Translations under genes and position numbers: made by a program
From: CAYZBM01 sp964476705
GTDB lineage: Bacteria; Pseudomonadota; Alphaproteobacteria; Rickettsiales; UBA6187
Direction: 5' to 3'
DNA: 53,655 nucleotides
Assembly: GCA_964476705.1 (NCBI GenBank)
Contig: CAYZBM010000004.1
Location: 1 to 53,655, forward strand
In this document: one piece after another, positions 24,635 through 34,335 of the stretch
Layout of the letters: each line of letters starts with the position of its first letter
How positions within the stretch are numbered: position 1 is the stretch's first letter
Notes under the pieces: generated by a model
What the model was told of the DNA's origin: nothing
Databases searched by the model: none
Seen by the model: only the letters and a program-made list of their open reading frames with translations

Positions 24635-26029
24635 ATGCCTGAAGATAAAGCAAATCCTATGTGGGGCGGCCAATTTACTCGTGGTCCAGCGGAAATAATG
24701 CAAAAAATCAATGAGTCGATAAGTTTTGATCATAGATTATATGAGCAAGATATTACCGCTTCAATTGCCCATTGCACCATGTTGGTTAAAAGCAAAATTA
24801 TTACCAGTAAAGAAGGTGATGCTATTATTGAGGGTTTAAATCAGATTCGCAAAGAAATTTATCGCGGTAAATTTGTTTTTAAAACTGAGCTTGAAGATAT
24901 TCATATGAATATTGAATCAAGGTTGCTTGAATTAATTGGCGATACCGCAGGTAAGTTACATACCGCAAGATCACGTAATGACCAAGTAGCGGTTGATTTT
25001 AGATTATATGTTAGGGATATTTTACAAAATGTCGATAAAGCCTTAAGCCAATTACAAAAAGCTTTAATTGATAAAGCTGAGTTACATACAGATACTATTT
25101 TACCTGGTTATACTCATCTGCAAGCAGCTCAACCGATTGTTTTCGCCCATCACCTACTTGCTTATGTTGAAATGTTTGGCCGAGATAGATCGAGAGTTAA
25201 AGATGCAAGTATTAGGCTTAATGAATGTCCATTAGGTGCTGCAGCCTTAGCTGGAACTTCATTTCCCATTGATCGCAAAATGACTGCAAAATTATTAGAT
25301 TTTGATGGACCTACCAGAAATTCAATTGATTCAGTATCTGATCGGGATTTTGTTTTAGATTTTTTATATGTTTCTGCAACTATATCTATGCATTTATCTC
25401 GGCTTGCTGAAGAAATTATTTTATGGATGAGTCAAGAATTCGGCTTTATTTCGCTTTCTGATTCTTACACCACTGGCAGCTCAATTATGCCACAAAAACG
25501 TAATCCAGATGCCGCAGAACTTGTTCGTGGCAAAACAGGAAGAATTTATGGTGCTTTAACTTCGATGCTTGTTACCTTAAAAGGCCTACCTTTAGCTTAT
25601 GGTAAAGATATGCAGGAAGATAAAGAGCCAGTATTTGATGTGGTCGAAAATCTATCTTTATGTTTGGCTGCAACTACCGGCATGATAACTGACATGACAA
25701 TCAATAAAGAAGCAATGTTAGCTGCCACCAATAATGGTTATTTAACCGCTACTGATCTTGCTGACTATTTGGTTAAGGAATTAAACTTACCTTTCCGTAA
25801 ATGCCATAAAATTGTAGCGCAAATTGTAAAATTAGCTAATGACAAAAAATGTAAATTAGCTGAACTTGACTTAGAAAGTTTACAAACTATTGAGTCTGGC
25901 ATAACTAGAGAAGTATACGGAGTTTTAAGTGTAAATAATGCGGTTAATTCTCGAACTAGTTATGGCGGAACTTCACCAAAAAATGTCAAAAAAATGCTAA
26001 AAGAAGTTAGGAATGTTTATGGGCTATAA
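24635..26029 (+). CDS. argH: Argininosuccinate lyase
   Basis: This enzyme is the last step of arginine synthesis, splitting argininosuccinate into arginine and fumarate. Signatures are MWGGQFTRGPAEIM at the start, HTARSRNDQVAVDFRLY, the TGYTHLQ-like PGYTHLQAAQP stretch with the catalytic His, and SSIMPQKRNPDAAEL (about 282-296), the fumarase/aspartase superfamily loop with the catalytic Ser. Its length (464 aa) is standard. The lptM-like lipoprotein gene begins 17 bases before its stop codon, followed by lysA; this order is common in proteobacteria. Confidence 0.96.
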   Translation: MPEDKANPMWGGQFTRGPAEIMQKINESISFDHRLYEQDITASIAHCTMLVKSKIITSKEGDAIIEGLNQIRKEIYRGKFVFKTELEDIHMNIESRLLELIGDTAGKLHTARSRNDQVAVDFRLYVRDILQNVDKALSQLQKALIDKAELHTDTILPGYTHLQAAQPIVFAHHLLAYVEMFGRDRSRVKDASIRLNECPLGAAALAGTSFPIDRKMTAKLLDFDGPTRNSIDSVSDRDFVLDFLYVSATISMHLSRLAEEIILWMSQEFGFISLSDSYTTGSSIMPQKRNPDAAELVRGKTGRIYGALTSMLVTLKGLPLAYGKDMQEDKEPVFDVVENLSLCLAATTGMITDMTINKEAMLAATNNGYLTATDLADYLVKELNLPFRKCHKIVAQIVKLANDKKCKLAELDLESLQTIESGITREVYGVLSVNNAVNSRTSYGGTSPKNVKKMLKEVRNVYGL

Positions 26030-26270
26030 TGTTGCTAAAAAAATCCTTTTGTTATTATCTGGTATAACTATAGCTTTATCTATAAGTTCTTGTGGTGTAA
26101 GAGGTAAACTTTATTTACCTAACGACCCAAATCATGGCAAAAAAGCTAAAAAACCAATTGCAACTACAACTCCCCCTACTACTTCTGATACTAGAAATAT
26201 AGGACCTGCAGATGCCACAAAACCCAAAAATAGCGTTGATTATATTTTAACCCCAGACAGCCAAAAATAA
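26013..26270 (+). CDS. lptM: LptM-like small outer-membrane lipoprotein
   Basis: The 85-aa protein has a short signal peptide ending ISSCG, a lipobox whose Cys would be acylated, followed by GVRGKLYLP, close to the CGxKGPLYLP start of the LptM/YifL family, and then a Pro/Thr/Lys-rich tail. LptM in E. coli helps mature the LPS translocon LptDE; that role here is inferred. The gene overlaps argH by 17 bases and precedes lysA by 11, the usual position of this lipoprotein. ATGs at 26013 and 26019 are both possible starts. Confidence 0.85.
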   Translation: MFMGYNVAKKILLLLSGITIALSISSCGVRGKLYLPNDPNHGKKAKKPIATTTPPTTSDTRNIGPADATKPKNSVDYILTPDSQK

Positions 26271-26281
26271 AGATAAAAAAT

Positions 26282-27529
26282 ATGGATTATTTTACTTATA
26301 AAAATGGCTCTCTTTATGCCGAAGATATCGATATTAATGAGCTTGCAAAAACTCTACCAACCCCTTTTTATTGTTATAGCGAGCAAACATTAGTTCGGCA
26401 TTATAAAGTTTTTGCTGAAAGTTTTAAAGATTGCGACGCACAAATTTGTTATGCAATTAAAGCTAATGATAATATTGCTATATTGCAACGTCTAGCGCAG
26501 CTTGGCTCTGGAGCTGATGCTGTTTCTATCGGCGAAATTATGCGCGCACTAAAAGCCGGGATACCAGCAAATAAAATAGTCTTCTCAGGAGTTGGTAAAA
26601 CAGTTGAAGAGTTAACATTTGCTCTAAACCAAGATATAATGCAAATTAATATTGAATCAGAAGCCGAACTATTAGTCTTAAATGACGTAGCTAAATCTTT
26701 AAATAAAAAAGCCCCTATTGCCTTTCGAGTAAATCCCGATGTTGATGCTAAAACTCATCATAAAATTTCAACTGGCAGAAGCCATGATAAATTTGGGATA
26801 AGTTATGACAAAGCTCGCGAAATTTATACAAAAGCAGCTAGCCTTCCTTTTATTAAAGTTCGTGCTGTTGCCGTTCATATTGGTTCACAATTAACCGATC
26901 TTGAACCATTTAAGCTTGCTTTTACTAAAATTGTAGAACTCGTAAAATTATTACGGAATGATGGTCATGATATTACTCATCTTGATTTAGGTGGTGGGCT
27001 TGGTATTCCTTATAGCGATAAAATTCCGCCCTCGCCGCATGATTATGCGAGCATGATTAAGCAAGTCACTAAAGACTTAAATTGTAAATTAATTTTAGAA
27101 CCAGGACGTTTAATTGTTGGTAATGCCGGAATCTTAGTTACAAAAGTAACTTATGTTAAAAAAACTGAAAATGGTAATTTTTTAATTTTAGATGCTGGAA
27201 TGAATAATTTAATAAGACCAGCTTTATATGATGCTTACCACCAAATAATTCCAGTTATACAAAATGAAACCGCCGCAAATTTTCAGTATGATATAGTAGG
27301 CCCTATTTGTGAAACTGGCGATGTTTTTAGCCGCGATATTACTTTACCTGAAATTAAGGCTGGTGATTTGATTGTAATTAGATCGGCAGGAGCTTATGGT
27401 TCAGTTATGTCGAGCACTTATAATACTCGGGCCTTAATTGCTGAGATTATGGTAAATTCTAATAAATTTAAAATTATTAGAAAAGCACAAACTATAAAAG
27501 AGCTAATTGAACGTGATATAGTTGATTAG
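26282..27529 (+). CDS. lysA: Diaminopimelate decarboxylase
   Basis: This PLP enzyme converts meso-diaminopimelate to lysine. The alanine-racemase-like barrel has the PLP lysine in CYAIKAN (Lys60), a glycine-rich phosphate loop (HLDLGGGLGIPY), EPGRLIVGNAG, and the C-terminal CETGDVFSRD that contributes the active-site Cys from the second subunit. Its length (415 aa) is standard. With argH and the lipoprotein it forms one operon. Since diaminopimelate is also a peptidoglycan unit, the gene fits a cell that makes both its wall and lysine. Confidence 0.96.
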   Translation: MDYFTYKNGSLYAEDIDINELAKTLPTPFYCYSEQTLVRHYKVFAESFKDCDAQICYAIKANDNIAILQRLAQLGSGADAVSIGEIMRALKAGIPANKIVFSGVGKTVEELTFALNQDIMQINIESEAELLVLNDVAKSLNKKAPIAFRVNPDVDAKTHHKISTGRSHDKFGISYDKAREIYTKAASLPFIKVRAVAVHIGSQLTDLEPFKLAFTKIVELVKLLRNDGHDITHLDLGGGLGIPYSDKIPPSPHDYASMIKQVTKDLNCKLILEPGRLIVGNAGILVTKVTYVKKTENGNFLILDAGMNNLIRPALYDAYHQIIPVIQNETAANFQYDIVGPICETGDVFSRDITLPEIKAGDLIVIRSAGAYGSVMSSTYNTRALIAEIMVNSNKFKIIRKAQTIKELIERDIVD

Positions 27530-27627
27530 TATAATATAGTCAAAAAGCTATAATTTTTCTATTGTAAATAGTAAAGAACTGCAATAATATATCTATGTTC
27601 CATCATAAAAGAGGGTTATATAGATAT

Positions 27628-29400
27628 ATGATAATGACATTAGAAGAAGGACCAAGCGTTTGGGATTTATCCAGTCTTTATAAAAGTAATAATGATCCAA
27701 AAATTAAACAAGATCTAAAAAAACTTAAAAGCGCGATCTTAGAGTTTAAGAAAAATTATAAAGGCAAAATTGCTAAAGAAGACGGGAAAGAACTAGGCAA
27801 AGCTCTAAAAATATACGAACAAATTCAAGAAGATCTTGGCAGATTAACTAGCTATGCTTATTTGCAATATGCCGAAGATATGTCCGATCAAAAAAGAACT
27901 TCCTTTTATCAGAATATTTCAGAAAGAGTTAATGAACTAACTACGGAGTTATTATTTTTTACTCTAGAGTTTAATTTACTAACCGAACAAGAATTAAAGA
28001 AAAAATTTTCCCAAAGCACGGCTTTAAGATATTACGCTCCATGGCTGCGTGATGTAAGGGCCTTTAAAAATCATCAACTTGATGAAAATTTAGAGAAATT
28101 ATTTCATGAACGAAATTTAACCGCACGTAATAACTGGCAAAGATTATTTGAAGAGACTATTGCGGATATGCGCTTTAAGTATGACAACAAAGAATTAACT
28201 GCAACTAAAGTTTTTGACCTGCTTTCAAATAAGATTCCAGAAGTTCGTAAAAAAGCCGCAAAAACAATTGGCGAAACCTTAGAAAAAAATAATAAATTAT
28301 TTGCGATAATAACCAATACATTAGCTAAAGATAAATCTATAGAAGATAATTGGCGAAATTTTAAACAACCAATTTCACAGCGTAATTTAGAAAATTTATT
28401 GGAAGATGAAGTAACTGATTGTTTAATTAAAACTGTTAAAGAGAATTACCCTAATTTATCCCACCGTTATTATAAATTAAAGGCTAAATGGTTTGGTAAA
28501 AAAACTTTAGATTATTGGGATAGAAATGCTCCACTACCTTGGGAAGTAGAAAAAATTATTCCTTACCGCGATGCTAAATATACTATACTTAAATCTTACT
28601 TAACTTTTTCTCCTAGTATGGGAAGAATTGCTGAGAAATTTTTTGAAAAAAATTGGATTCATAGTATAGTTACACCAGGAAAAGATTCTGGAGCTTTTTC
28701 ACATCCTACAATTCCCACAGCTAATCCTTTTATATTACTTAATTACCAAGGTAAAATTAGAGATGTAATGACTTTAGCTCATGAATTAGGTCACGGTATC
28801 CATCAAATTCTAGCCAGCAAACAAGGGGCTTTAATGTGCGACACTCCACTTACTTTAGCAGAAACCGCTTCAGTATTTGGCGAACAATTAGTATTCAGAA
28901 CTTATTTAGGTCGGGCTAAAACTCCAGAAGAGCGCCGCACTATGCTGGCCAATAAAGTTGAAGATATGTTAAATACAGTAGTACGCCAAATTGCTTTTTG
29001 TGAATTTGAAAAAGATGTGCATAACTTACGTAAAGAAAAAGAACTCTCCGGAGCAGATATCGGCAAAATATGGCTTGAAAAGCAAAAAGAAGCTCTTGGG
29101 CCAGCTATCAAACTTCATCCTGAATATCAATCTTATTGGAGTTATATACCCCATTTTATCCATACGCCATTTTATGTTTATGCCTATGCTTTTGGCGATT
29201 GTTTAGTTAATTCGTTATACCAAGTATATCTAGATAAATTACCAGGGTTTGAGAGCAAATATATCAAAATGTTACAATCTGGCGGTAGTTTAAGACATAA
29301 AGAACTGCTTAAACCCTTTGGGCTTAATGCGGCCGATCCGCATTTTTGGCAAAAAGGCCTGAATATTATATCCAGCTATATTGACGAGCTAGAAGATTAA
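27628..29400 (+). CDS. pepF: M3-family oligoendopeptidase F
   Basis: This is a cytoplasmic zinc metallopeptidase that cuts short peptides. The zinc motif HELGH (from about residue 385) is followed by the downstream Glu in LAETASVFGEQL, and the C-terminal HFIHTPFYVYAYAFGDCL helps bind substrate. Its length (about 590 aa) fits the alphaproteobacterial PepF group. The start is uncertain: ATG 27628 begins just before the family match (VWDLSSLY) and a GAGGG lies 13 bases upstream; the frame is open from 27595. It may recycle peptides taken from the host. Confidence 0.94.
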   Translation: MIMTLEEGPSVWDLSSLYKSNNDPKIKQDLKKLKSAILEFKKNYKGKIAKEDGKELGKALKIYEQIQEDLGRLTSYAYLQYAEDMSDQKRTSFYQNISERVNELTTELLFFTLEFNLLTEQELKKKFSQSTALRYYAPWLRDVRAFKNHQLDENLEKLFHERNLTARNNWQRLFEETIADMRFKYDNKELTATKVFDLLSNKIPEVRKKAAKTIGETLEKNNKLFAIITNTLAKDKSIEDNWRNFKQPISQRNLENLLEDEVTDCLIKTVKENYPNLSHRYYKLKAKWFGKKTLDYWDRNAPLPWEVEKIIPYRDAKYTILKSYLTFSPSMGRIAEKFFEKNWIHSIVTPGKDSGAFSHPTIPTANPFILLNYQGKIRDVMTLAHELGHGIHQILASKQGALMCDTPLTLAETASVFGEQLVFRTYLGRAKTPEERRTMLANKVEDMLNTVVRQIAFCEFEKDVHNLRKEKELSGADIGKIWLEKQKEALGPAIKLHPEYQSYWSYIPHFIHTPFYVYAYAFGDCLVNSLYQVYLDKLPGFESKYIKMLQSGGSLRHKELLKPFGLNAADPHFWQKGLNIISSYIDELED

Positions 29401-29504
29401 AATATTAATAAAAAAAACTCACTTTTTACTTTTTATTAAGCAATTTATGGTATATTAAGATAATAGTCTTAATGTAGAATTAGTTTGTATACGGGAGATT
29501 TAAA

Positions 29505-30116
29505 GTGAGTATATTCAGCAAGTTATTAGCTATATTTACACTAATATGTTTATCTATTTCTATGGCCATAGCGGCAAGCAATAATGATATAGCAACCAAT
29601 CTTATAAATTCTGTAACTGGCGATACTCTTGCGGTTATAAAATCTAATCTCAATAAAAACGCCAAAGAGCAAAAACTTGAAAATCTATTTGTAAATAACG
29701 TAGATATTGATTGGATCGGTAGATTTGTTATTGGTAAATATTGGCGCCAACTTGATGATAAGAGCAAACAAGATTATAATAAAGTTTTTCGTAAATATTT
29801 AATTAAACAATATATTCCAAAATTTGAAGCTTATAATAATAATAAGATTACTATTATAAAATCAATTAAAGATGAGCGTGGTTTTATTGTTTATACTTCT
29901 ATTTTAACTAAAGATAATAAAAATGTTTTAGTTAATTACAAACTACATCAAGCTAAAGACGGAAAGTTAAAAGTCTATGATGTAATTGCCGAAGGTATTA
30001 GTTTACTTAACACTCATCGCTCAGACTTTGCCGCTATGCTTAGCAAAGAAACACTGGATATTTTTTTTTATATTTTAATTGATCGGTTGGTTAAATCGGC
30101 GGCCTTTAAAAAATAA
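29505..30116 (+). CDS. mlaC: MlaC-like periplasmic phospholipid-binding protein
   Basis: A signal peptide (to about residue 23, ...MAIAA) is followed by the MlaC/Ttg2D pattern: NVDIDWIGRFVIGKYWRQL near the middle, a run of YNKVFRKYLIKQYIP, and near the end YDVIAEGISLLNTHRSDFAAM. MlaC carries phospholipids between the inner-membrane MlaFEDB complex and the outer membrane, keeping the outer leaflet free of phospholipid. The start codon is GTG with GGGAG seven bases upstream. No other mla genes are adjacent. It converges on the autotransporter gene. Confidence 0.88.
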   Translation: MSIFSKLLAIFTLICLSISMAIAASNNDIATNLINSVTGDTLAVIKSNLNKNAKEQKLENLFVNNVDIDWIGRFVIGKYWRQLDDKSKQDYNKVFRKYLIKQYIPKFEAYNNNKITIIKSIKDERGFIVYTSILTKDNKNVLVNYKLHQAKDGKLKVYDVIAEGISLLNTHRSDFAAMLSKETLDIFFYILIDRLVKSAAFKK

Positions 30117-30144
30117 CTAAACAATTTTTTACACGGACGACGAC

Positions 30145-33100
30145 TTAAAACTTATAGCCCATTCTTAACATCCCTGAATTAGACTTATATTTACTTCTAT
30201 CTTCAAAAACATAATTCATATTCATGGTTATGGCATTATTACTATAAATTTTAGCACCAGCTCCAAGTTTTAAGCTACCTCTAGCTATATTATTTGCGGT
30301 TGAATCAAAAATAGTTGACTGGCCAATAAAGTTACTACTAGTACTTTGTTTGGACCCAGCAAAATCATAACCATAAGAGGTAGAAATTTCAGGTTCTATA
30401 GTATAATTATCTATATTAATTTTTTTACTTAAAGTAAGACTAGGTCTAACTTCAAAAAAATCAGTAGAATTATTTTTTACATGCAAATCAAGTGTATCTG
30501 CACCATTTTCACTATAATCTGCCGTATGATTATAAGCTGCAGTAATAGTTGCCTTCGGAGTTAAAACAAATCCATCATTTAATTTTAAATCTGTACCTAC
30601 TTCAGAATTTATAAAATAATTTTGCCCATTATAATCGGCATTTGCCACACTTGCTGCAACCGGAATCAAACGATTTGATTCATATTCATTCCAGGCGAAA
30701 CCAATAGTATTATTAATAAAAAATTTCTCAAAATTATATCCGCCATAAGCGCTGATTTGATAAAAATCGATATCGTTCTTTTTAAGCGCGCTGCCAGATT
30801 TAACTGCCGAATTAGCATAAGCAAAAGATACTCCTAGCAGTAGATTATCATTTACTTCATGGTCAGCACCTATTGCCAAACCACTAATATAAGCATTATA
30901 TCCATCACTATTTACTGAATCTTTTTGGCTTATTGCTGAACCAAAAACCTCAGCCCAAGCTGATTTATTATTTAGCTCATCTCCAGATGCTAGACCAGAA
31001 TTATTACTAACAGAACTTATTCTATTTGAAATTATATTCATTGAAGAAGATAAATTACTAAATGCTATACGATTTGCTGAATTATCAATTTGCGGCAAGA
31101 CCGAATCTAAAGCCTGACTTTTTTCATCATCAGATGCCGCGCTATTTATATATTGTTGTATATTATAAAGTCCACCACTACTTCCAGCGCTAGCACCAGA
31201 TATTAAATTACAAACTATATTTTGATTAGAATTTTTTCCTGGTAAAGCAGAAGAAGTAGAATTTGCTAAAACATCTAAAAGCAAATTATTCCCTGACACT
31301 AAGGTAGTAAATTTATAACTACCTGAAGTATTTACTCCACTATTGCCAACACTAATATTACTATCCGTAATGGCAGTTAGATCTGAACCGGTACCGCCTA
31401 AAAGAATAGTATATTCTGAACCTACTGCTGTAGTACCAGTTAGATATACTCTTAATTTTGTATTAGGAGCTAGAGTTAAAGCTCCAGTTGTGGTTATTTG
31501 ATCGGCCGCAGTTGGCGTATGTACTTCAAGAAATAAAGTACTACCAGCTGTAGTTGTAAAATCACCATTAATAGTATGAGAATAGCCACTAAAATTAATT
31601 TTGGCGTTAGATCCAATGGTAGTTAGATTACCATAAATGCTAGTTGCATCAAGTAAATCAAGCTGACCTAAAACTGAAATTGTACTAGATCTAATCGTAT
31701 TTTCATGAGAATTATCGCTATTACCAAAACGTCCTTGCGAATTACTCCCAACAGTAATCGAATTTATTCCCGCTGTAGGGTCAAGACCAATAGGCCCAAG
31801 CACTACAGCAAGCCCATTAGTATTTATTTCCCCCTCTCCACTTACATTAGCATTAATTGCACCATGTACAAATGAACCATCATTAAGATTAAGAATCGAT
31901 CCACTATTTCTTAAAATAATATTATTAGCGTTTAATATTTTAGTAGTTGCAAAAGTTGAATCATTGCCAATTAAAACTAAAGAAAGTGGAGTTGTAGCGC
32001 CAATATCATTAGTAGCTGTAAAAGAAGAATTAGGAGCCAACTCAAGTCGCCCTTTATTTGTAGTAGCACCATCAATTGTACCTTCTACACTAGAATTATT
32101 ATTTAATAAAAAAACTGCACCATTAGCAAGTGTAACGCTACCAGTTATTGTTTTATCTGCCGCTAAATCTAACTCTCCTGAAATACCTCCGCCAATATTT
32201 AAATTAGTTGCAGTAATTGAATCATTCGCAGTAATAACAGTAGAGTCAGCAATATTAACTTCAGATAAAGCATGAGTTGCACCTAATGTTCCGCTTAAAG
32301 TTTGACTAGCTGTAAAATTCACGGTACCAACACCATCTGAAGATCCGCTGATATTATCAGAACTAATTAAACCACTACCCACATTTAAAATTGATCCTGA
32401 ATTAAGAATAATTGTTGTTGCACTAACATCATAAGTAGAAGTACTTAAACTATTATCAGCATTAATAGCAAGGGAATTTATAGCTGTACTATTACCTATA
32501 TCTCCACCTAAAGTCAGAGATGAGGTATCTACGACAACTCTACCTGTTTTTCCTGCACCATTAATAGTCCCACTTAAACTCCCACCACCAAAAGTTACAG
32601 TCTGAGCGCTATTGCCTAAAATAATATCTCCAATAATTTCTTCGCCATTAATAGCTAAGCTAGAACTTGAATTAGTACCTAAAATAATATTACCTATAAT
32701 TGAACCTGAGGTATTAGTAATATCAAGATCGCCAGTTGTTGCAGAAATATCTCCAGTAATTCCAGCCGTAGTATCATTGGTTATGCTAACATTATTAGAT
32801 CCAATATCTATTGCGCCGGTAATTTCGCCGTCACCGGTATTATTTATAGTTCCAGAATTATTCGAGCTGGAAGCATCATTCATTTTAATCGCTGTACCAA
32901 AACTACCCGCTGTAATTGCACCAGTATTATTAACCGTTAAGGTTCCACCACCATTATCATCGGAAAAATTAATAGTAATTGAAGAAATGTCATCCTCAAC
33001 ACTTATAGTACCAGCATTATCAATAGTTAGAGCAGCATTGGTTGTTCCACTCGAGCTTATAGCAATACCATCTGCGGCAGTGTTGGAAATTGTAGCTATA

Positions 33101-33570
33101 GAGCTAGTTGTAATTGTTGTAGCGCCAACTCCATTTAATAAAACTGTAGCTCCACTCAGTAAATCTGAGGTTATTATCCCTTTAGTTATTGTAATGCTAG
33201 AAAGATTATTGCTAGTACCTATACTAACCGCACCAAAATTACTACCAGTAGCAATTATTCCTTCTGCATCATTACTACTTTCAACTTGTATACTTAACCC
33301 GGTTAAACTTGCGCCATTTGTTGCATAAACTGCTGGCAGGTTATGCCCAGGACTTACACTTGTATCGACAATAATATTTCCCCCGCCACTAATTTGCACT
33401 GTTGAATCTGAAGATATAAATTGCTGTGGCACGGTAAGAGATGATGTAATCTTCGCAAAAGTTTTTTGCGGAACAAGACATAAAGAACCTATAAATAATG
33501 TTGACAATAATTTTGTTGCAACAGTTTTATTAGTAACAATGTCACTAACTTTCAAAGCTTTCTTACTCAT
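30145..33570 (-). CDS. Autotransporter with beta-helical passenger
   Basis: The protein starts with an extended basic N-region and a hydrophobic signal segment (about 19-39, ...QKTFAK), then a roughly 800-residue Ser/Thr/Asn/Gly-rich passenger of short repeats such as TITNTG, GDIxxTTG and SIxGNI, which should fold as a parallel beta-helix. From about 865 to the end is an autotransporter beta-barrel: SAWAEVFGSAI, then GLAIGADHEV, and the final ...LRMGYKF with terminal Phe. This is the type V layout of rickettsial Sca/OmpA/OmpB surface proteins, which bind host cells, though the passenger is not identifiable. There are few cysteines. The barrel end is similar to the remnant at 28-171. Confidence 0.93.
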   Translation of the reverse strand: MSKKALKVSDIVTNKTVATKLLSTLFIGSLCLVPQKTFAKITSSLTVPQQFISSDSTVQISGGGNIIVDTSVSPGHNLPAVYATNGASLTGLSIQVESSNDAEGIIATGSNFGAVSIGTSNNLSSITITKGIITSDLLSGATVLLNGVGATTITTSSIATISNTAADGIAISSSGTTNAALTIDNAGTISVEDDISSITINFSDDNGGGTLTVNNTGAITAGSFGTAIKMNDASSSNNSGTINNTGDGEITGAIDIGSNNVSITNDTTAGITGDISATTGDLDITNTSGSIIGNIILGTNSSSSLAINGEEIIGDIILGNSAQTVTFGGGSLSGTINGAGKTGRVVVDTSSLTLGGDIGNSTAINSLAINADNSLSTSTYDVSATTIILNSGSILNVGSGLISSDNISGSSDGVGTVNFTASQTLSGTLGATHALSEVNIADSTVITANDSITATNLNIGGGISGELDLAADKTITGSVTLANGAVFLLNNNSSVEGTIDGATTNKGRLELAPNSSFTATNDIGATTPLSLVLIGNDSTFATTKILNANNIILRNSGSILNLNDGSFVHGAINANVSGEGEINTNGLAVVLGPIGLDPTAGINSITVGSNSQGRFGNSDNSHENTIRSSTISVLGQLDLLDATSIYGNLTTIGSNAKINFSGYSHTINGDFTTTAGSTLFLEVHTPTAADQITTTGALTLAPNTKLRVYLTGTTAVGSEYTILLGGTGSDLTAITDSNISVGNSGVNTSGSYKFTTLVSGNNLLLDVLANSTSSALPGKNSNQNIVCNLISGASAGSSGGLYNIQQYINSAASDDEKSQALDSVLPQIDNSANRIAFSNLSSSMNIISNRISSVSNNSGLASGDELNNKSAWAEVFGSAISQKDSVNSDGYNAYISGLAIGADHEVNDNLLLGVSFAYANSAVKSGSALKKNDIDFYQISAYGGYNFEKFFINNTIGFAWNEYESNRLIPVAASVANADYNGQNYFINSEVGTDLKLNDGFVLTPKATITAAYNHTADYSENGADTLDLHVKNNSTDFFEVRPSLTLSKKINIDNYTIEPEISTSYGYDFAGSKQSTSSNFIGQSTIFDSTANNIARGSLKLGAGAKIYSNNAITMNMNYVFEDRSKYKSNSGMLRMGYKF

Positions 33571-33731
33571 CTTACCTGATCATAATTTAGTGTTATTTGA
33601 ATAATATAAAAATCAGCAAAATAATTTTTTACCAATTTTTTATATACCTACATGGCACAACTAACACTACAAAGAATTTTTTATAAAATCAAATCATTTA
33701 AGTAAGACAAAAATAAAACTCAGAAAAAAAT

Positions 33732-34184
33732 CTATAACTTGCTTAAAACATCATTAGCATGCTCGAAAACTTTAACTTTTTCCCAGATATGAGTTATAAT
33801 TCCCTCTTCATCAATTAAGAAAGTCATCCGTTCAATACCCATATATTTACGGCCATACATACTCCGCTCGCGCCATACCCCATAAGCTTTAATCATGTCA
33901 GTACTTTCATCGCTAACTAAATAAAAAGGTAATCTATATTTTTTTGCAAATTTATCGTGACTACAAACATCATCTTTAGAGACTCCAATAACCACCGCGT
34001 TAGAATGATCAAAACGCTCAAAACAATCACGAAAATTTTTAGCCTCTAGAGTGCAGCCGGGTGTATCGTCTTTGGGATAAAAATACAACACCACTTTTTT
34101 GCCTCTTAAATCTTTTAAAGAAACAGTCCTGTCGCCATTTGCCGGTAAAGTAAAATCCGGAGCTTCATCGCCAACTTTTAGCAT
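33732..34184 (-). CDS. bcp: Peroxiredoxin of the Bcp/PrxQ family
   Basis: This is a thioredoxin-fold peroxidase reducing H2O2 and lipid hydroperoxides. The peroxidatic Cys44 lies in DTPGCTLEAKNFRD. The resolving Cys five residues later in E. coli Bcp is absent (Lys there), leaving Cys54 and Cys74 as other candidates or a one-Cys mechanism. The rest of the fold fits: VGDEAPDFTLP at the start, then KKVVLYFYPKDD, VVIGVSKD and RMTFLIDEEG. Its length (150 aa) is typical. An AAGGA lies nine bases before the ATG. It is read in the same direction as the autotransporter but separated by 161 bases. Confidence 0.93.
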   Translation of the reverse strand: MLKVGDEAPDFTLPANGDRTVSLKDLRGKKVVLYFYPKDDTPGCTLEAKNFRDCFERFDHSNAVVIGVSKDDVCSHDKFAKKYRLPFYLVSDESTDMIKAYGVWRERSMYGRKYMGIERMTFLIDEEGIITHIWEKVKVFEHANDVLSKL

Positions 34185-34335
34185 AAATCAAATCCTTAAA
34201 GTTTTTGTGTTTTATTATTAACATTTACTACTATATATAGTATAAAAAAAATAATATAGAATAACTATTCTATTTGACAGAATAACGAGTCTATCATCAA
34301 TTTTCAATTTTAATTTAACATAAAGATTAGATAAA

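Noticed and set aside
32612..33328. 238-codon plus-strand frame inside the autotransporter
   Set aside because: It is antisense to the low-complexity passenger and consists of Pro/Val/Ile runs mirroring the Thr/Asn/Gly repeats; no family pattern or ribosome site.
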